Assembly (NCBI RefSeq): GCF_021556435.1
Contig: NZ_JAKGCU010000019.1
Location: 35,033 to 99,032, forward strand
Direction of reading: 5' to 3'
Length of the DNA stretch: 64,000 nucleotides
DNA from: Gordonia tangerina
GTDB lineage: Bacteria; Actinomycetota; Actinomycetes; Mycobacteriales; Mycobacteriaceae
In this document: positions 10,419 through 19,263 of the stretch, piece after piece
Layout: the number at the start of each line of letters is the position of its first letter
Position numbering within the stretch: position 1 is the first letter of the stretch
The notes under the pieces: generated by a model
The model's database searches: none
Seen by the model: the letters and a program-made list of their open reading frames with translations, nothing else
What the model was told of the DNA's origin: nothing
Translations under genes and position numbers: made by a program

Positions 10419-10871
10419 TCAGCCGACGACCATGGGGGCCAACGTCGACAGTCCCAGGGCGGGATGGCGCAAGGCGATGTCTCGCCGTCCGCGCCGATCG
10501 GTGCTCGACACCAGCGTCAGAATCCAAGGAATGGTCTCCTCGGCCGACATCGACTGGTGTGTAGACGAATCGAGTGTCCTCAGGAGGTCGCGTGACAAGC
10601 TCTCCAACCGCGCGGCGGTGAGTCTGCCAGAACTGTCAGCGAAGGCCAGGCAGATGTCGTAGGTCGACGGACATGGTTCTTCGCGGCTCGAATTGGCCTG
10701 AGTCCACTGCCGCGCGAGCATCCGAGACGCCTTCTCCTCGACCACGCACGAGCGCATGGTCGGATGCGGAAACGCCTCGGCGGCTTGTTCGATTGCGGCC
10801 TCGACGAAAGCATCGCGACGAGCTCGCGACGCACACACTCGGATACGACACTCCATCACAACCGCTTTCAC
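10419..10871 (-). CDS. Hypothetical protein, first gene of the Gre-like cluster
   Basis: About 150 residues without a recognised domain. The N-terminus has alternating strand- and helix-like segments (MECRIRVCASRARRDAFVE, AAIEQAAEAFPHPTMRS), and the C-terminus has LESLSRDLLRTLDSSTHQ and ETIPWILTLVSSTDRRGRRD. The GTG at 10871 has AAGGAG 9 bases upstream; a GTG six bases earlier is too close to that site. It is 45 bases ahead of the Gre-like gene and reads the same way, so the three genes 10871-9248 look like one transcript. Confidence 0.55.
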   Translation of the reverse strand: MKAVVMECRIRVCASRARRDAFVEAAIEQAAEAFPHPTMRSCVVEEKASRMLARQWTQANSSREEPCPSTYDICLAFADSSGRLTAARLESLSRDLLRTLDSSTHQSMSAEETIPWILTLVSSTDRRGRRDIALRHPALGLSTLAPMVVG

Positions 10872-11103
10872 GGCCACTCACTCCTTTTCTGGTGCGGGTG
10901 CCATGGACACTAGCCCAAAAAAAAGAAAAAGCCAGTCGCTCGTCGTGCGCGGGATGATCGGGAAATTCACTGGTAGGAAATGAATGTCGATTTTCGTATA
11001 CCTGCGCCACTGCGCCTGGGCCCGCCTGGACTTTGTGGGATTCTCGGCTATGGTCTCGAGGGAGCGGATTTTATCCGCGATCACTTTCGGCATTGAGGTA
11101 ACG

Positions 11104-11217
11104 ATGGCGGAGAAGAAGACCAGTTCCAAGCAAAAACGTCTGGCACTGAAAGCGCAGCGTCAACGTAAGCGCGCCGAGGTGGGCGCAGTCGCCATTCGCA
11201 AACGCAAGAGTGGTTGA
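11104..11217 (+). CDS. Very basic 37-residue peptide
   Basis: A short frame from ATG 11104, preceded by GAGG seven bases upstream. 15 of its 37 residues are Lys or Arg (MAEKKTSSKQKRLALKAQRQ, then KRAEVGAVAIRKRKSG). Composition and size resemble small ribosome-associated proteins, but it does not match the actinobacterial bS22 or bL37 sequences that I know. It reads away from the Gre-like cluster, from an A-rich region (10917-10931). Function unknown; nucleic-acid binding is inferred from charge only. Confidence 0.55.
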   Translation: MAEKKTSSKQKRLALKAQRQRKRAEVGAVAIRKRKSG

Positions 11218-11626
11218 TGGCGGACCTGACGGTGGCCTCGGCGTTCTGTTCGAGACCTTGCACGAGCATTCTCGGCGGTAGCCGGCGTGCGGTACAGATC
11301 GACGGACCTGCGCGACGGCCACGAGCTGGTGTGACGCGAGGAATAGATATTCGGTAAGGCGCGTATTCTCGACTGCTTCTCGCCGTCGATGACCAGCGAC
11401 CTTCGCTCCGATCCGTGCGGCATGTCGAAGCTGCGTGAACATCTGGTGACCCGCTCGGGCTTGCGCAGAGATGGGTCGGAGGCCACCTGGGGCTACTACA
11501 TGGGTGTTTCGGTGGGTGATCGAGTGCGTGGTTGTCGCAGAACGGGCGTGGCACCTGCAGGAGCGTTCGATTGACCCGTGCTCTTCGACCCACGGACGGG
11601 TCGCGACCATCTCGACTATGCAGGAC
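11218..11626. other. Intergenic region with no recognisable gene
   Basis: 409 bases between the basic peptide and the AIM24-type gene. Several short frames are open on both strands, but none has a convincing ribosome site or protein-like composition. No strong hairpin or repeat was seen. It may hold decayed sequence, like the nearby LysR remnant. Confidence 0.4.
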
Positions 11627-12349
11627 TCAATTGGCGCCCGACGGCACCGACGACGAGTTCTCCTTGGGCAGATAGGGCTCCAGGGCGGCGGCGAGTTTGT
11701 CCGGGGTCATCGACTGCAACCAGATGTGGCCCGGTCCGTGGATCTCGGCGAGGAACAGTGAGTCGCCGAAGAACTTGTTCTTGACGCCTTTGACCTTCGC
11801 GAACTCCAGCGGCATCTCGGCACGGAACAATGCCAGGTGGCCGGGATGCACGAGCATGGATTGGCCCGCAGCCAAGTCGTATTCGACAATCTCGCCGGAC
11901 AGCTGGACCCAGGCCGAGCCAGATCCGGAGAGCTTCTGGAAGATCACGCCCGCGCCGCCGAAGACACCGACTCCGAGTTTGCGCTGCAGCCCCACTGATA
12001 CCTCGACGTCGTTGGTGCTGACCATGAAGGAGCCGTTCTGCACCATGAACTCGTCGGCCGCGTCGATCTGCAGATGCCGGATCTGGCCGGGCATACTGGC
12101 CGCGAATGCGACGAAGCCGCCACGCGACGGCGCTGTGTACTTCGTCAGGAACAACTGTCCGCCGCCGAGCATCCGCTTGAGACCGCTCATGAAACCGCCC
12201 TTGCCACCGGAGCCGAACGACGTGGAGGTCTCCATGTCGAAACCGGGCGTGAGCCAGGCGACGTCGCCGCCCTCGGCGATGATGTGCTCGCCGGGATCGA
12301 GGGTCAGTTCGAGGACGGGCATGGTGGTGCCGTTGATCTGGGTCTGCAC
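11627..12349 (-). CDS. AIM24/TIGR00266 family protein
   Basis: A 240-residue protein of the AIM24 (DUF124) family: a tandem beta-barrel-like fold rich in Gly. Typical segments are LDPGEHIIAEGGDVAWL, GGGQLFLTKYTAPSRGG, GSFMVSTNDVEVSVG and GLQRKLGVGVFGGAGVIFQKL. In bacteria the biochemical role is unsettled; the yeast relative is needed for mitochondrial inner-membrane organisation. The GTG start lies 9 bases after the fdhD stop, so dtd, fdhD and this gene look like one transcript. Confidence 0.85.
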   Translation of the reverse strand: MQTQINGTTMPVLELTLDPGEHIIAEGGDVAWLTPGFDMETSTSFGSGGKGGFMSGLKRMLGGGQLFLTKYTAPSRGGFVAFAASMPGQIRHLQIDAADEFMVQNGSFMVSTNDVEVSVGLQRKLGVGVFGGAGVIFQKLSGSGSAWVQLSGEIVEYDLAAGQSMLVHPGHLALFRAEMPLEFAKVKGVKNKFFGDSLFLAEIHGPGHIWLQSMTPDKLAAALEPYLPKENSSSVPSGAN

Positions 12350-12358
12350 GACCTCAGC

Positions 12359-13213
12359 TTAAGACGACGATGTCACCGCCGCCTGGGTTTGCACCCGATC
12401 GGCACGCGTGTAGAGCACCATCGACTCGCCGCGGGAGAACCCGACAAGGGTGATGCCGCGTTCGTCGGCCAGGTCCGCGGCCAGCGACGACGGCGCCGAT
12501 ACCGCCGACAACATCGGTATCCCCGCCATCGCCGCCTTCTGCACGAGCTCGAAGCTGGCGCGACCGGACACCTGAAGAATGTGCCCGCGCAAGGGAAGTC
12601 GTTGCGCGGCGGCCGCCCAACCGATCACCTTGTCCACCGCGTTGTGGCGCCCCACATCCTCACGGAGTGCCACGATGTCGCCGGATGCGGCGTCGACGAG
12701 CGCCGCCGCGTGCAGCCCACCGGTCTTGTCGAACACCGACTGTCCTGCACGTAGCCGCGTCGGAAGGTCCAGCAGGAACTCGGGGTCGACGACCAGCGGG
12801 TCGGACCCGGGATGAAAAGCCGATCGGGTGGTCACCGCGTCGATGCTGTCCTTGCCGCACACCCCACACGCACTGGTGGTGGTGAAGCTGCGTGCCAGCT
12901 CCGGTGCCGGTGGCGGCACTTCCGGGGTCAGTGCGACATCGAGCACGTTGTAGGTGTTGACGCCATCGTTGTTGGCGCCGGCGCAATAGCGGGCGCCCTC
13001 GACCTGATCGCCGCGGGTGATCACCCCTTCGGACACGAGAAAGCCGAACGCCAGATCGACGTCATTGCCGGGTGTGCGCATGGTGACGACCAACGGGCGA
13101 CCGTTGACGCGGATCTCGAGCGGCTCCTCGACGGCGAGCACGTCGGCGCGCGCCGATGGCGGTGCGTTACGCCGAATCCTGGTTACCCGCCGACGGGTGG
13201 TGATACGTCCCAC
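12359..13213 (-). CDS. fdhD: Sulfurtransferase FdhD (formate dehydrogenase accessory protein)
   Basis: A 284-residue protein that moves sulfur from IscS-type desulfurase to the molybdenum cofactor of formate dehydrogenase. The active-site loop TTSACGVCGKDSIDAV carries the essential CxxC. N-terminal LAVEEPLEIRVNGRPL and the C-terminal GRHNAVDKVIGWA and SGRASFELVQKAAMAGIPM segments are family-typical. GTG start. No formate dehydrogenase gene is in the window, so its client lies elsewhere. It follows dtd after 31 bases. Confidence 0.95.
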   Translation of the reverse strand: MGRITTRRRVTRIRRNAPPSARADVLAVEEPLEIRVNGRPLVVTMRTPGNDVDLAFGFLVSEGVITRGDQVEGARYCAGANNDGVNTYNVLDVALTPEVPPPAPELARSFTTTSACGVCGKDSIDAVTTRSAFHPGSDPLVVDPEFLLDLPTRLRAGQSVFDKTGGLHAAALVDAASGDIVALREDVGRHNAVDKVIGWAAAAQRLPLRGHILQVSGRASFELVQKAAMAGIPMLSAVSAPSSLAADLADERGITLVGFSRGESMVLYTRADRVQTQAAVTSSS

Positions 13214-13244
13214 GTGGTCAGCCTACCGATGCTCGGAGGCCTGA

Positions 13245-13691
13245 TCAGACGTCGACGATCAATGTGACCGGCCCGTCGTTGACCAGGGAGACCTCCATGT
13301 GCGCACCGAAGCGGCCGGTGGCGACCGTCGCGCCCAGCTCGCGCAGCGTGTCGACGACCGCATCGACGAGCGGTTCGGCCACCGACCCCGGCGCGGCCCC
13401 GTTCCACGACGGCCGTCGGCCCTTCGCGGTGTTCGCATACAGCGTGAACTGACTGATCACCAGGATCGGTGCGTCGAGGTCGGCGGCCGACGCCTGTGTG
13501 TCGTCTCCGTCGAGGATGCGCAGCCGCCAGATCTTGTCCGCCAGCGTGGCGGCGTGCGCGGATGTGTCGTCGTGGGTGACTCCGACAAGTGCGACGAGGC
13601 CGTGCCGGCCGTCGGAGAGATCGAGCTCGCCGACCGTTTTGTCATCGACGGCCACCGACGCCCGACTCACCCGTTGGATCACTGCACGCAT
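13245..13691 (-). CDS. dtd: D-aminoacyl-tRNA deacylase
   Basis: A 148-residue enzyme that hydrolyses D-amino acids wrongly attached to tRNA. Both active-site motifs are present: SQFTLYA and, near the C-terminus, [11 protein letters not shown]. The N-terminus [17 protein letters not shown] is the family start, which fixes the ATG at 13691 although the frame stays open further upstream. The GPVT motif is intact, so activity is expected. It is divergent from the flavodoxin-like gene and leads into fdhD. Confidence 0.96.
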   Translation of the reverse strand: MRAVIQRVSRASVAVDDKTVGELDLSDGRHGLVALVGVTHDDTSAHAATLADKIWRLRILDGDDTQASAADLDAPILVISQFTLYANTAKGRRPSWNGAAPGSVAEPLVDAVVDTLRELGATVATGRFGAHMEVSLVNDGPVTLIVDV

Positions 13692-13799
13692 GCGCACCAG
13701 CCTGCCACGAGGCCGGCACGGCCACCCGCGCCGGTCGTGCGGCGACAGTCGGGACCTTCTGCTCTGGTCGTCGTCGGGCTGCAGGGTGACGATGGTCAC

Positions 13800-14318
13800 A
13801 TGTCGAAGGTTCTCGTGGCATATGCCAGCAAGCATCACCCGACCGCCGAGATCGCCGAGGCGATCGCCGCCGAACTGCGCACCCGTGGCCTCGACGTCGA
13901 CTGCGTCGAGGCGGCGCAGGCCGGTTGTGCGGGGTATCAGGCAGTGATCCTGGGCAGTGCGGTGTACACGGGTCGTTGGCGCAAACACGCTCGCGACTTC
14001 CTGGCCCACAACCACGACGTTCTGGCCACCATGCCGCTGTGGATCTTCAGTTCCGGACCGACCGGTGAGCATGCCGCCGAACAACTCGACGACGACTCGC
14101 GGTGGCTCGAACCGCACAAAGTCCTCGAACTCGCCGAGGCGGCCGGGATGCGCGGACACATGGTGTTCGCGGGCAAGGTCCCCGACGACCCGCGCGGCTT
14201 CATGGAGAAATCCGTCGCCCGCAACACCCCGCAGGCCTACCGGGACGCGCGGGACTGGGACGCCATCCGGCAGTGGGCCGACGAGATCGCCGACGAACTC
14301 AGCTCAACGCGTAGGTGA
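13800..14318 (+). CDS. Flavodoxin-like protein
   Basis: A 172-residue FMN-binding flavodoxin-fold protein. The N-terminal strand and phosphate loop are [21 protein letters not shown] hydrophobic strand with an aromatic residue follows ([15 protein letters not shown]), then [11 protein letters not shown]. It resembles the HemG/flavodoxin_5 group rather than electron-carrier flavodoxins, so an oxidoreductase role is possible. The ATG at 13800 gives [12 protein letters not shown]. The last 20 bases overlap the 3' end of the converging SIMPL gene. Confidence 0.85.
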   Translation: MSKVLVAYASKHHPTAEIAEAIAAELRTRGLDVDCVEAAQAGCAGYQAVILGSAVYTGRWRKHARDFLAHNHDVLATMPLWIFSSGPTGEHAAEQLDDDSRWLEPHKVLELAEAAGMRGHMVFAGKVPDDPRGFMEKSVARNTPQAYRDARDWDAIRQWADEIADELSSTRR

Positions 14319-15027
14319 CCGTCACCGAGAAGGTGAGGGTCTGCTCGCCCGGTTCGATCGGGACCGGAGCAGCCGCCACGGCCGAATCACGTTGCACCGA
14401 GGTCGGTTGCTGCTGACCGCTGGTCGATTCGGTGATCGTCTGGACTTTACCCAGCGAGTCGCCGGCCAGCGACGCGTACTGCTCGGCACGGGCGCGCGCA
14501 TCGTCGAAGGCCGCTTCGCGCGCCTGTTTCATCAGTTCCGAGTCGTCGTCGATGGCGAAGGCGACGTTGCTGATTCGGGTGTTGTCGCCGCCGGCGGTGG
14601 CTGCCGCGGCGAGGACATCCGAAGCCGTTCCGATGTCGCGAATGGTGACCCGGATGGTGTTGGTCGCCTGATAGCCGGTGATCTCGCCCGAGGTGCCCGG
14701 CGCGGGGTTGGTGTAGCGCGGAGACAGATTCACCTGTTGGGTCTGGATGTCGTTGCGTTCGACCCCGGCCTCGACCACAGCGTCGGTGACCTTGCGGACC
14801 TGTGAACTCGACTCGTTGAGCGCGCTCGAGACGTCGGGGCCGGTTGCCTCGACACCGATGTCGGCGCGCAATGTGTCGGGCACACCGGTCACCTCACCGC
14901 TGCCGTTGACAGTCACCGTCCGCGGGTCGCCGCCGCTGCCACCACCATCGCCGCACGCCGTGAGGAACAGCAGCGCGACGACCCCGACGACGGCCGCGGC
15001 GGCCCGCACCGGGCGCGGCCGATTCAC
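14299..15027 (-). CDS. SIMPL (DUF541) domain lipoprotein
   Basis: A 242-residue secreted protein. The GTG start at 15027 gives a signal peptide with lipobox LTAC (cysteine near residue 26), so it is a lipid-anchored cell-envelope protein. The mature part is a SIMPL/DUF541 domain: [20 protein letters not shown], followed by a long helix-rich stretch ending [14 protein letters not shown]. The exact function of SIMPL proteins is unknown. The frame is open upstream, but the GTGA overlap with the holin-fold gene and the signal peptide fix the start. Confidence 0.88.
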   Translation of the reverse strand: MNRPRPVRAAAAVVGVVALLFLTACGDGGGSGGDPRTVTVNGSGEVTGVPDTLRADIGVEATGPDVSSALNESSSQVRKVTDAVVEAGVERNDIQTQQVNLSPRYTNPAPGTSGEITGYQATNTIRVTIRDIGTASDVLAAAATAGGDNTRISNVAFAIDDDSELMKQAREAAFDDARARAEQYASLAGDSLGKVQTITESTSGQQQPTSVQRDSAVAAAPVPIEPGEQTLTFSVTVTYALS

Positions 15028-15410
15028 ACCGACTCCTTCATCAACAGCCCGAGCATCCATCCGACGATCGAGATCACGATCGCCCCGAAGATCGCCGACC
15101 AGAAGAAACTGTCGACCTCGAGACCCCAGTGGGTGGTGTTGCGGGTGATCCAGGCGGTGATCTCCAGCATGAATGCGTTGATCACCACATGGATGAGGCC
15201 GAGCGTCAGGATGTAGAGCGGGATCGACAGAATCTGCACGATCGGTTTGATGAAGGCGTTGACGACACCGAAGATCAACGCCACGACCACGACGATGCCG
15301 AACTGTTGCCAACCCGTCGAACCCCCGACGAAGTCCAGGCCCGGCACGATCAGGGTCGCGATCCACAGGGCGAACCCGGTGAACGCCGAACGAATCAAGA
15401 AGGCGGACAT
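15024..15410 (-). CDS. Phage-holin-4-fold membrane protein
   Basis: A 128-residue protein with four predicted membrane helices, of the family (PF04020) named for phage holins but widespread in bacterial chromosomes. The diagnostic block is VNAFIKPIVQILSIPLYILT followed by LGLIHVVINAFML. There is no lysis gene nearby, so it is not a prophage remnant. ATG start at 15410. It overlaps the downstream SIMPL lipoprotein by 4 bases, so the two are co-translated envelope proteins. Confidence 0.88.
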   Translation of the reverse strand: MSAFLIRSAFTGFALWIATLIVPGLDFVGGSTGWQQFGIVVVVALIFGVVNAFIKPIVQILSIPLYILTLGLIHVVINAFMLEITAWITRNTTHWGLEVDSFFWSAIFGAIVISIVGWMLGLLMKESV

Positions 15411-15437
15411 GGCAGACAGTGTGCCAGGCCGGCCACA

Positions 15438-15507
15438 TCATCCGCGCGGTTGCCACGCATCCGCGCATGTCTCGACAAGCGCGGATGCATGGCAGGTGCG
15501 CGGATGG
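15438..15507. repeat. 70-base palindromic element, copy 1 (end of Mce operon)
   Basis: A 70-base imperfect palindrome. The outer arms are 15438-15447 with 15498-15507. The inner arms are 15451-15466 with 15479-15494 (one mismatch). They are separated by a symmetrical 3-by-3 internal loop (GGT on both sides), and the core is ATGTCTCGACAA. It starts 25 bases after the last base of the YrbEA-type gene. A second element with the same total length, core and CCGCGC arms lies upstream of the operon at 24634-24703. Confidence 0.8.
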
Positions 15508-15532
15508 CATGGACGGTCAAACATCCGGTGGT

Positions 15533-16372
15533 TCAGCCGATCTGCAGCGGGAAGAAGACCGTGTAGATCAACGTGATGACGAAGTTCACTCCGATGATCG
15601 CCACCGTCGAGACCACCACCGTGGCGTTGACACCGTCGGCCACGCCGCGTGGCCCGCCCTTCGCCTCGAGCCCGCGCTGACAACCGATGACCGCGATGAT
15701 CACCCCGAAGATGGACGCCTTGACCATCGCGAGCAGCATGTCGCGCTGTGAGGCGAAGGAGCCGAACGACTGCCAGTAGCTGCCGGGCCCGACACCCTGC
15801 ATGGTGACTGCGAGATAAAAGGCGGCGAGAACACCGACCACCACGATGAAGATCGCCAGGAGCGGTGCCACCACCGCGGCGGCGATCACCCGGGGTACCA
15901 CCAGCCGTTGGATGGGGTCGACACCCATGGTGCGCATGGCGTCGATTTCCTCGCGGACCGTGCGCGCGCCGAGGTCGGCGGCAATCGCCGAGGCACCTGC
16001 CCCGCCGAGCAGAATCCCGGCGGCCAGCGGTGCGGCCTGCTGGATGACGGCGAATCCGGATGCGGCGCCCAATAGCGACTGAGCACCCAGCTGGTTGATG
16101 ATGTTGCCGATCTGGATGGTCACGATCACGCCGAACGGGATGGCCATCAGGAAGGCCGGCAACGCGGTGACACTCACCAGATACCAGGCCATGACCACGG
16201 CCTCGCGGACCTTGAGCTGACCGCGGACGAGGTCGAGCGCCATCTGGAGCATCGCGACGATCGACAGCCGGAATGTGCGGCCGAGTGTCCGCACCGGGCC
16301 GAGCGCGTTGTCGGAGAAATTGGCGGAGAAGGCGTCGAGGGCGGGGCTGCGTGAGGCTCGGCTCATCGTCAT
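15533..16372 (-). CDS. yrbEA: Mce transporter permease, YrbEA type (last gene of operon)
   Basis: A 279-residue MlaE-family ABC permease with about five membrane helices, half of the permease pair that works with the Mce proteins in lipid or sterol uptake. The coupling-helix motif EEIDAMRTMGVDPIQRLVVPR is of the YrbEA type. AAPLAAGILLGGAGASAIAADLGART precedes it. Normally yrbEA is the first gene of an mce operon; here it comes last, 3 bases after the Mce-associated membrane protein gene. The ATPase MceG is not in the window. Confidence 0.93.
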   Translation of the reverse strand: MTMSRASRSPALDAFSANFSDNALGPVRTLGRTFRLSIVAMLQMALDLVRGQLKVREAVVMAWYLVSVTALPAFLMAIPFGVIVTIQIGNIINQLGAQSLLGAASGFAVIQQAAPLAAGILLGGAGASAIAADLGARTVREEIDAMRTMGVDPIQRLVVPRVIAAAVVAPLLAIFIVVVGVLAAFYLAVTMQGVGPGSYWQSFGSFASQRDMLLAMVKASIFGVIIAVIGCQRGLEAKGGPRGVADGVNATVVVSTVAIIGVNFVITLIYTVFFPLQIG

Positions 16373-16375
16373 CGC

Positions 16376-17209
16376 TCAGCCCCCAGGTGCCGGCGACGGG
16401 GCGGGAGCCGATTCCTGTGCGCCCGAATCCTGTGCGCCCGAATCCGGTGCTGCCTCACCCAATCCGCCGGGGATCGCGCCGGTCGGATCGCCGACCTCGG
16501 TGATCAGCCAGTCCTGCGATCGGTCCAGCGTCACGGTGTACACCGCGACGGCACTGCCGCCGTCGGGGGTTTGCACGCTCTTGGTGTCGACGTCGACGAC
16601 GGCGTCGACGCGGAACATGTCGCCGTTGACCTCCTGGGTCTTGGCCAGTACCAGTTCGGCCGTGGTCTGCATCCGCAGTGGTGTGATGATCTGCTCCATG
16701 GCCTGTCCGATGACGTCGTATTTCCTCTGCAGTTCCGGGCTCACGCCGTCCTTCATCGCTGCGATCCAGGGGGTCAGATCCTGGTAGTCCAGGGTGGCGG
16801 CGGCCACGGCGTAGCGAGCGGCGACATCTTCGGCCTTCGCCGAATCCGCGGCCTCCGACGTCATGGCGTCGAGGTCGTTGCGTGCGGACACGTCCCGGTA
16901 GATGAACGTCCCGAGGGCGGCGACGAGCGCCACGATGAGCAGTGAGATGCCGAGCGTGCCGAGCGAGATGGACAGCTGGCGTTTGGCTTTACCGGCACGT
17001 GCCGGCGCGTGCTCGGCACTCGGCTTCGGGCCGGCGGGGGTGGGGCCGTCGGTGTGGACTTTCTCTTCGGTGCCGGCCTTTTCTACGGTGCCGGTGTTCT
17101 CGACGGTGTCGCCTGTCGTGGTCTCGGACGCCTCGCTGTCCGCCGGCTCGATGCGATCGGCGTCGGCGTCGTCGTGCTTGTCCTCGGTGGACGTGTTGTT
17201 CTCGGCCAC
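16376..17209 (-). CDS. Mce-associated membrane protein
   Basis: A 277-residue protein. Residues 1 to about 80 are acidic, Thr/Glu/Pro-rich and cytoplasmic. One membrane helix follows (LGTLGISLLIVALVAALGTF). After it comes an extracytoplasmic NTF2-like domain (ARYAVAAATLDYQDLTPWIA, YDVIGQAMEQIITPLRM) and a Pro/Gln/Ser tail. This is the Mas layout; such proteins stabilise or help assemble Mce complexes. The GTG start lies 39 bases after mceF. The tail contains a short repeat (SGAQDSGAQES). Confidence 0.85.
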   Translation of the reverse strand: MAENNTSTEDKHDDADADRIEPADSEASETTTGDTVENTGTVEKAGTEEKVHTDGPTPAGPKPSAEHAPARAGKAKRQLSISLGTLGISLLIVALVAALGTFIYRDVSARNDLDAMTSEAADSAKAEDVAARYAVAAATLDYQDLTPWIAAMKDGVSPELQRKYDVIGQAMEQIITPLRMQTTAELVLAKTQEVNGDMFRVDAVVDVDTKSVQTPDGGSAVAVYTVTLDRSQDWLITEVGDPTGAIPGGLGEAAPDSGAQDSGAQESAPAPSPAPGG

Positions 17210-17248
17210 AGCCGATCTCCTTCTGCTACGCGGGTATGTCTCGATGTC

Positions 17249-18217
17249 TCAGTTCGGCTGGGTGATCACCAGTCGCATGCCGTCGCCGGCACCGAACAGT
17301 TCCAGCGCACGTGCCAGCAGTTCGCTCATGTTGATCTGCGGCAGGGTCTGGTTGAGTGCGGTCACGATCGGCATCAGTGGGCCGACGGCATCCATCACCG
17401 GGGGAATCGTCTTCTCCAGGTAGGGGTTGAATTGCTCGAAGAACGGGTGCAGCGTGTTCATGATCGAATCGTGCAGATCGGTGCTGTTGACCAGGTGGGC
17501 GGTCGCGTGCAGTGCGCCCTGGAATTCGGTGACCACCTGATCGAGTCCGCGGGAGAACTGTGGGAGGGTATCGACGATCCACCCGAGATTTGCCGTGTAG
17601 ATCTGGGTGTTGGAGAACATGCTGCGCAGCTGTTCGGACCGCGACAGCAACAGGGCCGCTACCAGCCGGGTGCCGTCACTGATGCGGCCCAGCGACGGCT
17701 CGGTTCCGTCGAGTGCCTCCGAGACCGTCTTCAGCACGCCAGCCATGGGGCCGGCGGCGATTGCGGTCGACATCGTCGAGATTTCATCGAAGATCCCGGG
17801 GATCGACTCGGGTTCGTCGATCTGCTCGGCCGAGATGACCGCTCCGTCGGGCAGTGCCGGACCGGCGTAGGTGCCCGAGGTGAAATTGATGTACGGCTCG
17901 CCCAGAGCCGACTGCAGACCGATCTCGACGGTGGAGTCGACAGGAATCTCTTGGTCGCTGTCGTAGTCGAGGATCAGCGTCGCCCCCTGCCGGGCGAGTT
18001 GGACCTCACGGACATCACCGATGCGTACCCCGCTCGCGAACACGCCGGTTCCGGACAGGATGAGCCCGGTGTTCGCCACGCTCATCTGGACGGTCTTCGG
18101 CTGCTCGAACGGCCGCCAGTCGTACGCCTGTGTCGCCAGATAGCCGCCGCCGAAGATCAGCACGACGACGAACGCAACGATGTTGAGGATCAGTTCTCGG
18201 ATGGTCTGTGGATTCAT
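17249..18217 (-). CDS. mceF: Mce family protein F
   Basis: A 322-residue MlaD/Mce-domain protein. One N-terminal membrane anchor (LILNIVAFVVVLIFGGGYLA) is followed by the Mce domain (about residues 35-115: VQMSVANTGLILSGTGVFAS, GVRIGDVREVQL) and a helical C-terminal half that builds the tunnel needle in Mce complexes. The ATG at 18217 overlaps the mceE stop by 4 bases (ATGA), which rules out the longer open frame. It is the sixth and last of the mceA-F series. Confidence 0.9.
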   Translation of the reverse strand: MNPQTIRELILNIVAFVVVLIFGGGYLATQAYDWRPFEQPKTVQMSVANTGLILSGTGVFASGVRIGDVREVQLARQGATLILDYDSDQEIPVDSTVEIGLQSALGEPYINFTSGTYAGPALPDGAVISAEQIDEPESIPGIFDEISTMSTAIAAGPMAGVLKTVSEALDGTEPSLGRISDGTRLVAALLLSRSEQLRSMFSNTQIYTANLGWIVDTLPQFSRGLDQVVTEFQGALHATAHLVNSTDLHDSIMNTLHPFFEQFNPYLEKTIPPVMDAVGPLMPIVTALNQTLPQINMSELLARALELFGAGDGMRLVITQPN

Positions 18218-19263
18218 CGGGTCATTCCCAACATGCGGAAGACGTTGGTGAGCTGGCCGGCGATCTCCCGGTCGGAAACGTTGTTCTCGATTGCCATGGA
18301 CCGGATGTTCAGCCCCGGGGCGTTCTTGAAATACGGCACCAGCTTGTCGTTGAGGACGTCGACGAGCAGTTCCGCATTGGACACGTCGGAACCGGGCCAT
18401 CCCGGGATGAGGATGGGCTTGACGACTGTGTTGATCAGTCGTGTCAGACCCGTGAGCACCGGCACCAGTGGCATCGCGGGACCGAGTGCCCGCGACAGCC
18501 GGGCCAGGACGACCACCAGGTAGGTGGTGTCGCTCATGGCGCGGAACTGGCCGGCACCTTCGGGGCTCAGAGCGAACTGCAGGGTGCCCTTCATACTCTT
18601 GAGCCGCTCGGTGAGCGCCGTGACGTTGCGCAGGATCGAGGTGATGTCCTGTGTGCTGTCGGCCCAGGTGTTCACGGTGTCGGTCAGCACGGCCTGGATC
18701 TTGCGGACCTCGGCGGGGTCCTGCGGGAACTGGTTGTTGACCGTGGTGAAGGTACTTCCCAGCTGCATGAGGTCGCCGCTGCCGAGGAAGTTCGACAGGC
18801 TCGCCATCAGCTGTTCGATCTGGACCGGCCGCTGGACCTGGGACTGGGGGAGCGTGCCCCCGGGGGGCAGAGCCGAGCTGATGGCGTCGGGCGGGTTGGT
18901 GATCGAGACGTAGGTGTCACCGAGAAGGGTGTCCTGCTTGAGTTCCAACGTGGCCTGCGCCGAGATCGCCTGCGACTCATCGACCAGCAGTCGGACGACC
19001 GTGTGACCGGTCGCGGGCTCGATAGCGGACACCACACCGGACGCGATGCCGTTGACCACGACCCGCGAACGCAGCGGCAGGTTGACGGCGGTCGGGACCT
19101 CCACGTTCATCATCCAGCCGGTGCGCACGGACTGGGGTGTGGGCAGTTCCTCCGGGGTGAAGTGGGTGTAGGCCGAACACCCCGTGACCAACCAGCCCGC
19201 CATCAGCGTCGCGATCAGTCGGAGTGTGGTGGTCCGACGCGGCATACGTGGCACGATTCTCAT
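18214..19263 (-). CDS. mceE: Mce family lipoprotein E
   Basis: A 349-residue lipoprotein; the fifth Mce protein is characteristically a lipoprotein. The signal peptide ends with lipobox VTGC (Cys near residue 29). The Mce domain follows (LPLRSRVVVNGIASGVVSAI, ALPPGGTLPQSQVQRPV), and then a long helical segment. The start is fixed at ATG 19263 by the ATGA overlap with mceD, although the frame is open far upstream. The Cys-anchored position should place it on the outer face of the cytoplasmic membrane. Confidence 0.92.
   Translation of the reverse strand: MRIVPRMPRRTTTLRLIATLMAGWLVTGCSAYTHFTPEELPTPQSVRTGWMMNVEVPTAVNLPLRSRVVVNGIASGVVSAIEPATGHTVVRLLVDESQAISAQATLELKQDTLLGDTYVSITNPPDAISSALPPGGTLPQSQVQRPVQIEQLMASLSNFLGSGDLMQLGSTFTTVNNQFPQDPAEVRKIQAVLTDTVNTWADSTQDITSILRNVTALTERLKSMKGTLQFALSPEGAGQFRAMSDTTYLVVVLARLSRALGPAMPLVPVLTGLTRLINTVVKPILIPGWPGSDVSNAELLVDVLNDKLVPYFKNAPGLNIRSMAIENNVSDREIAGQLTNVFRMLGMTR

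Noticed and set aside
15024..15410. Holin-fold protein as a sign of a prophage
   Set aside because: The family is common in bacterial chromosomes, and no integrase, lysin, capsid or att site is near.
15028..15510. N-terminal extension of the SIMPL gene frame to 15510
   Set aside because: The GTG at 15027 gives a proper lipoprotein signal and overlaps the previous stop by 4 bases; the extension would run antiparallel to the signal logic and through the 70-base palindrome.
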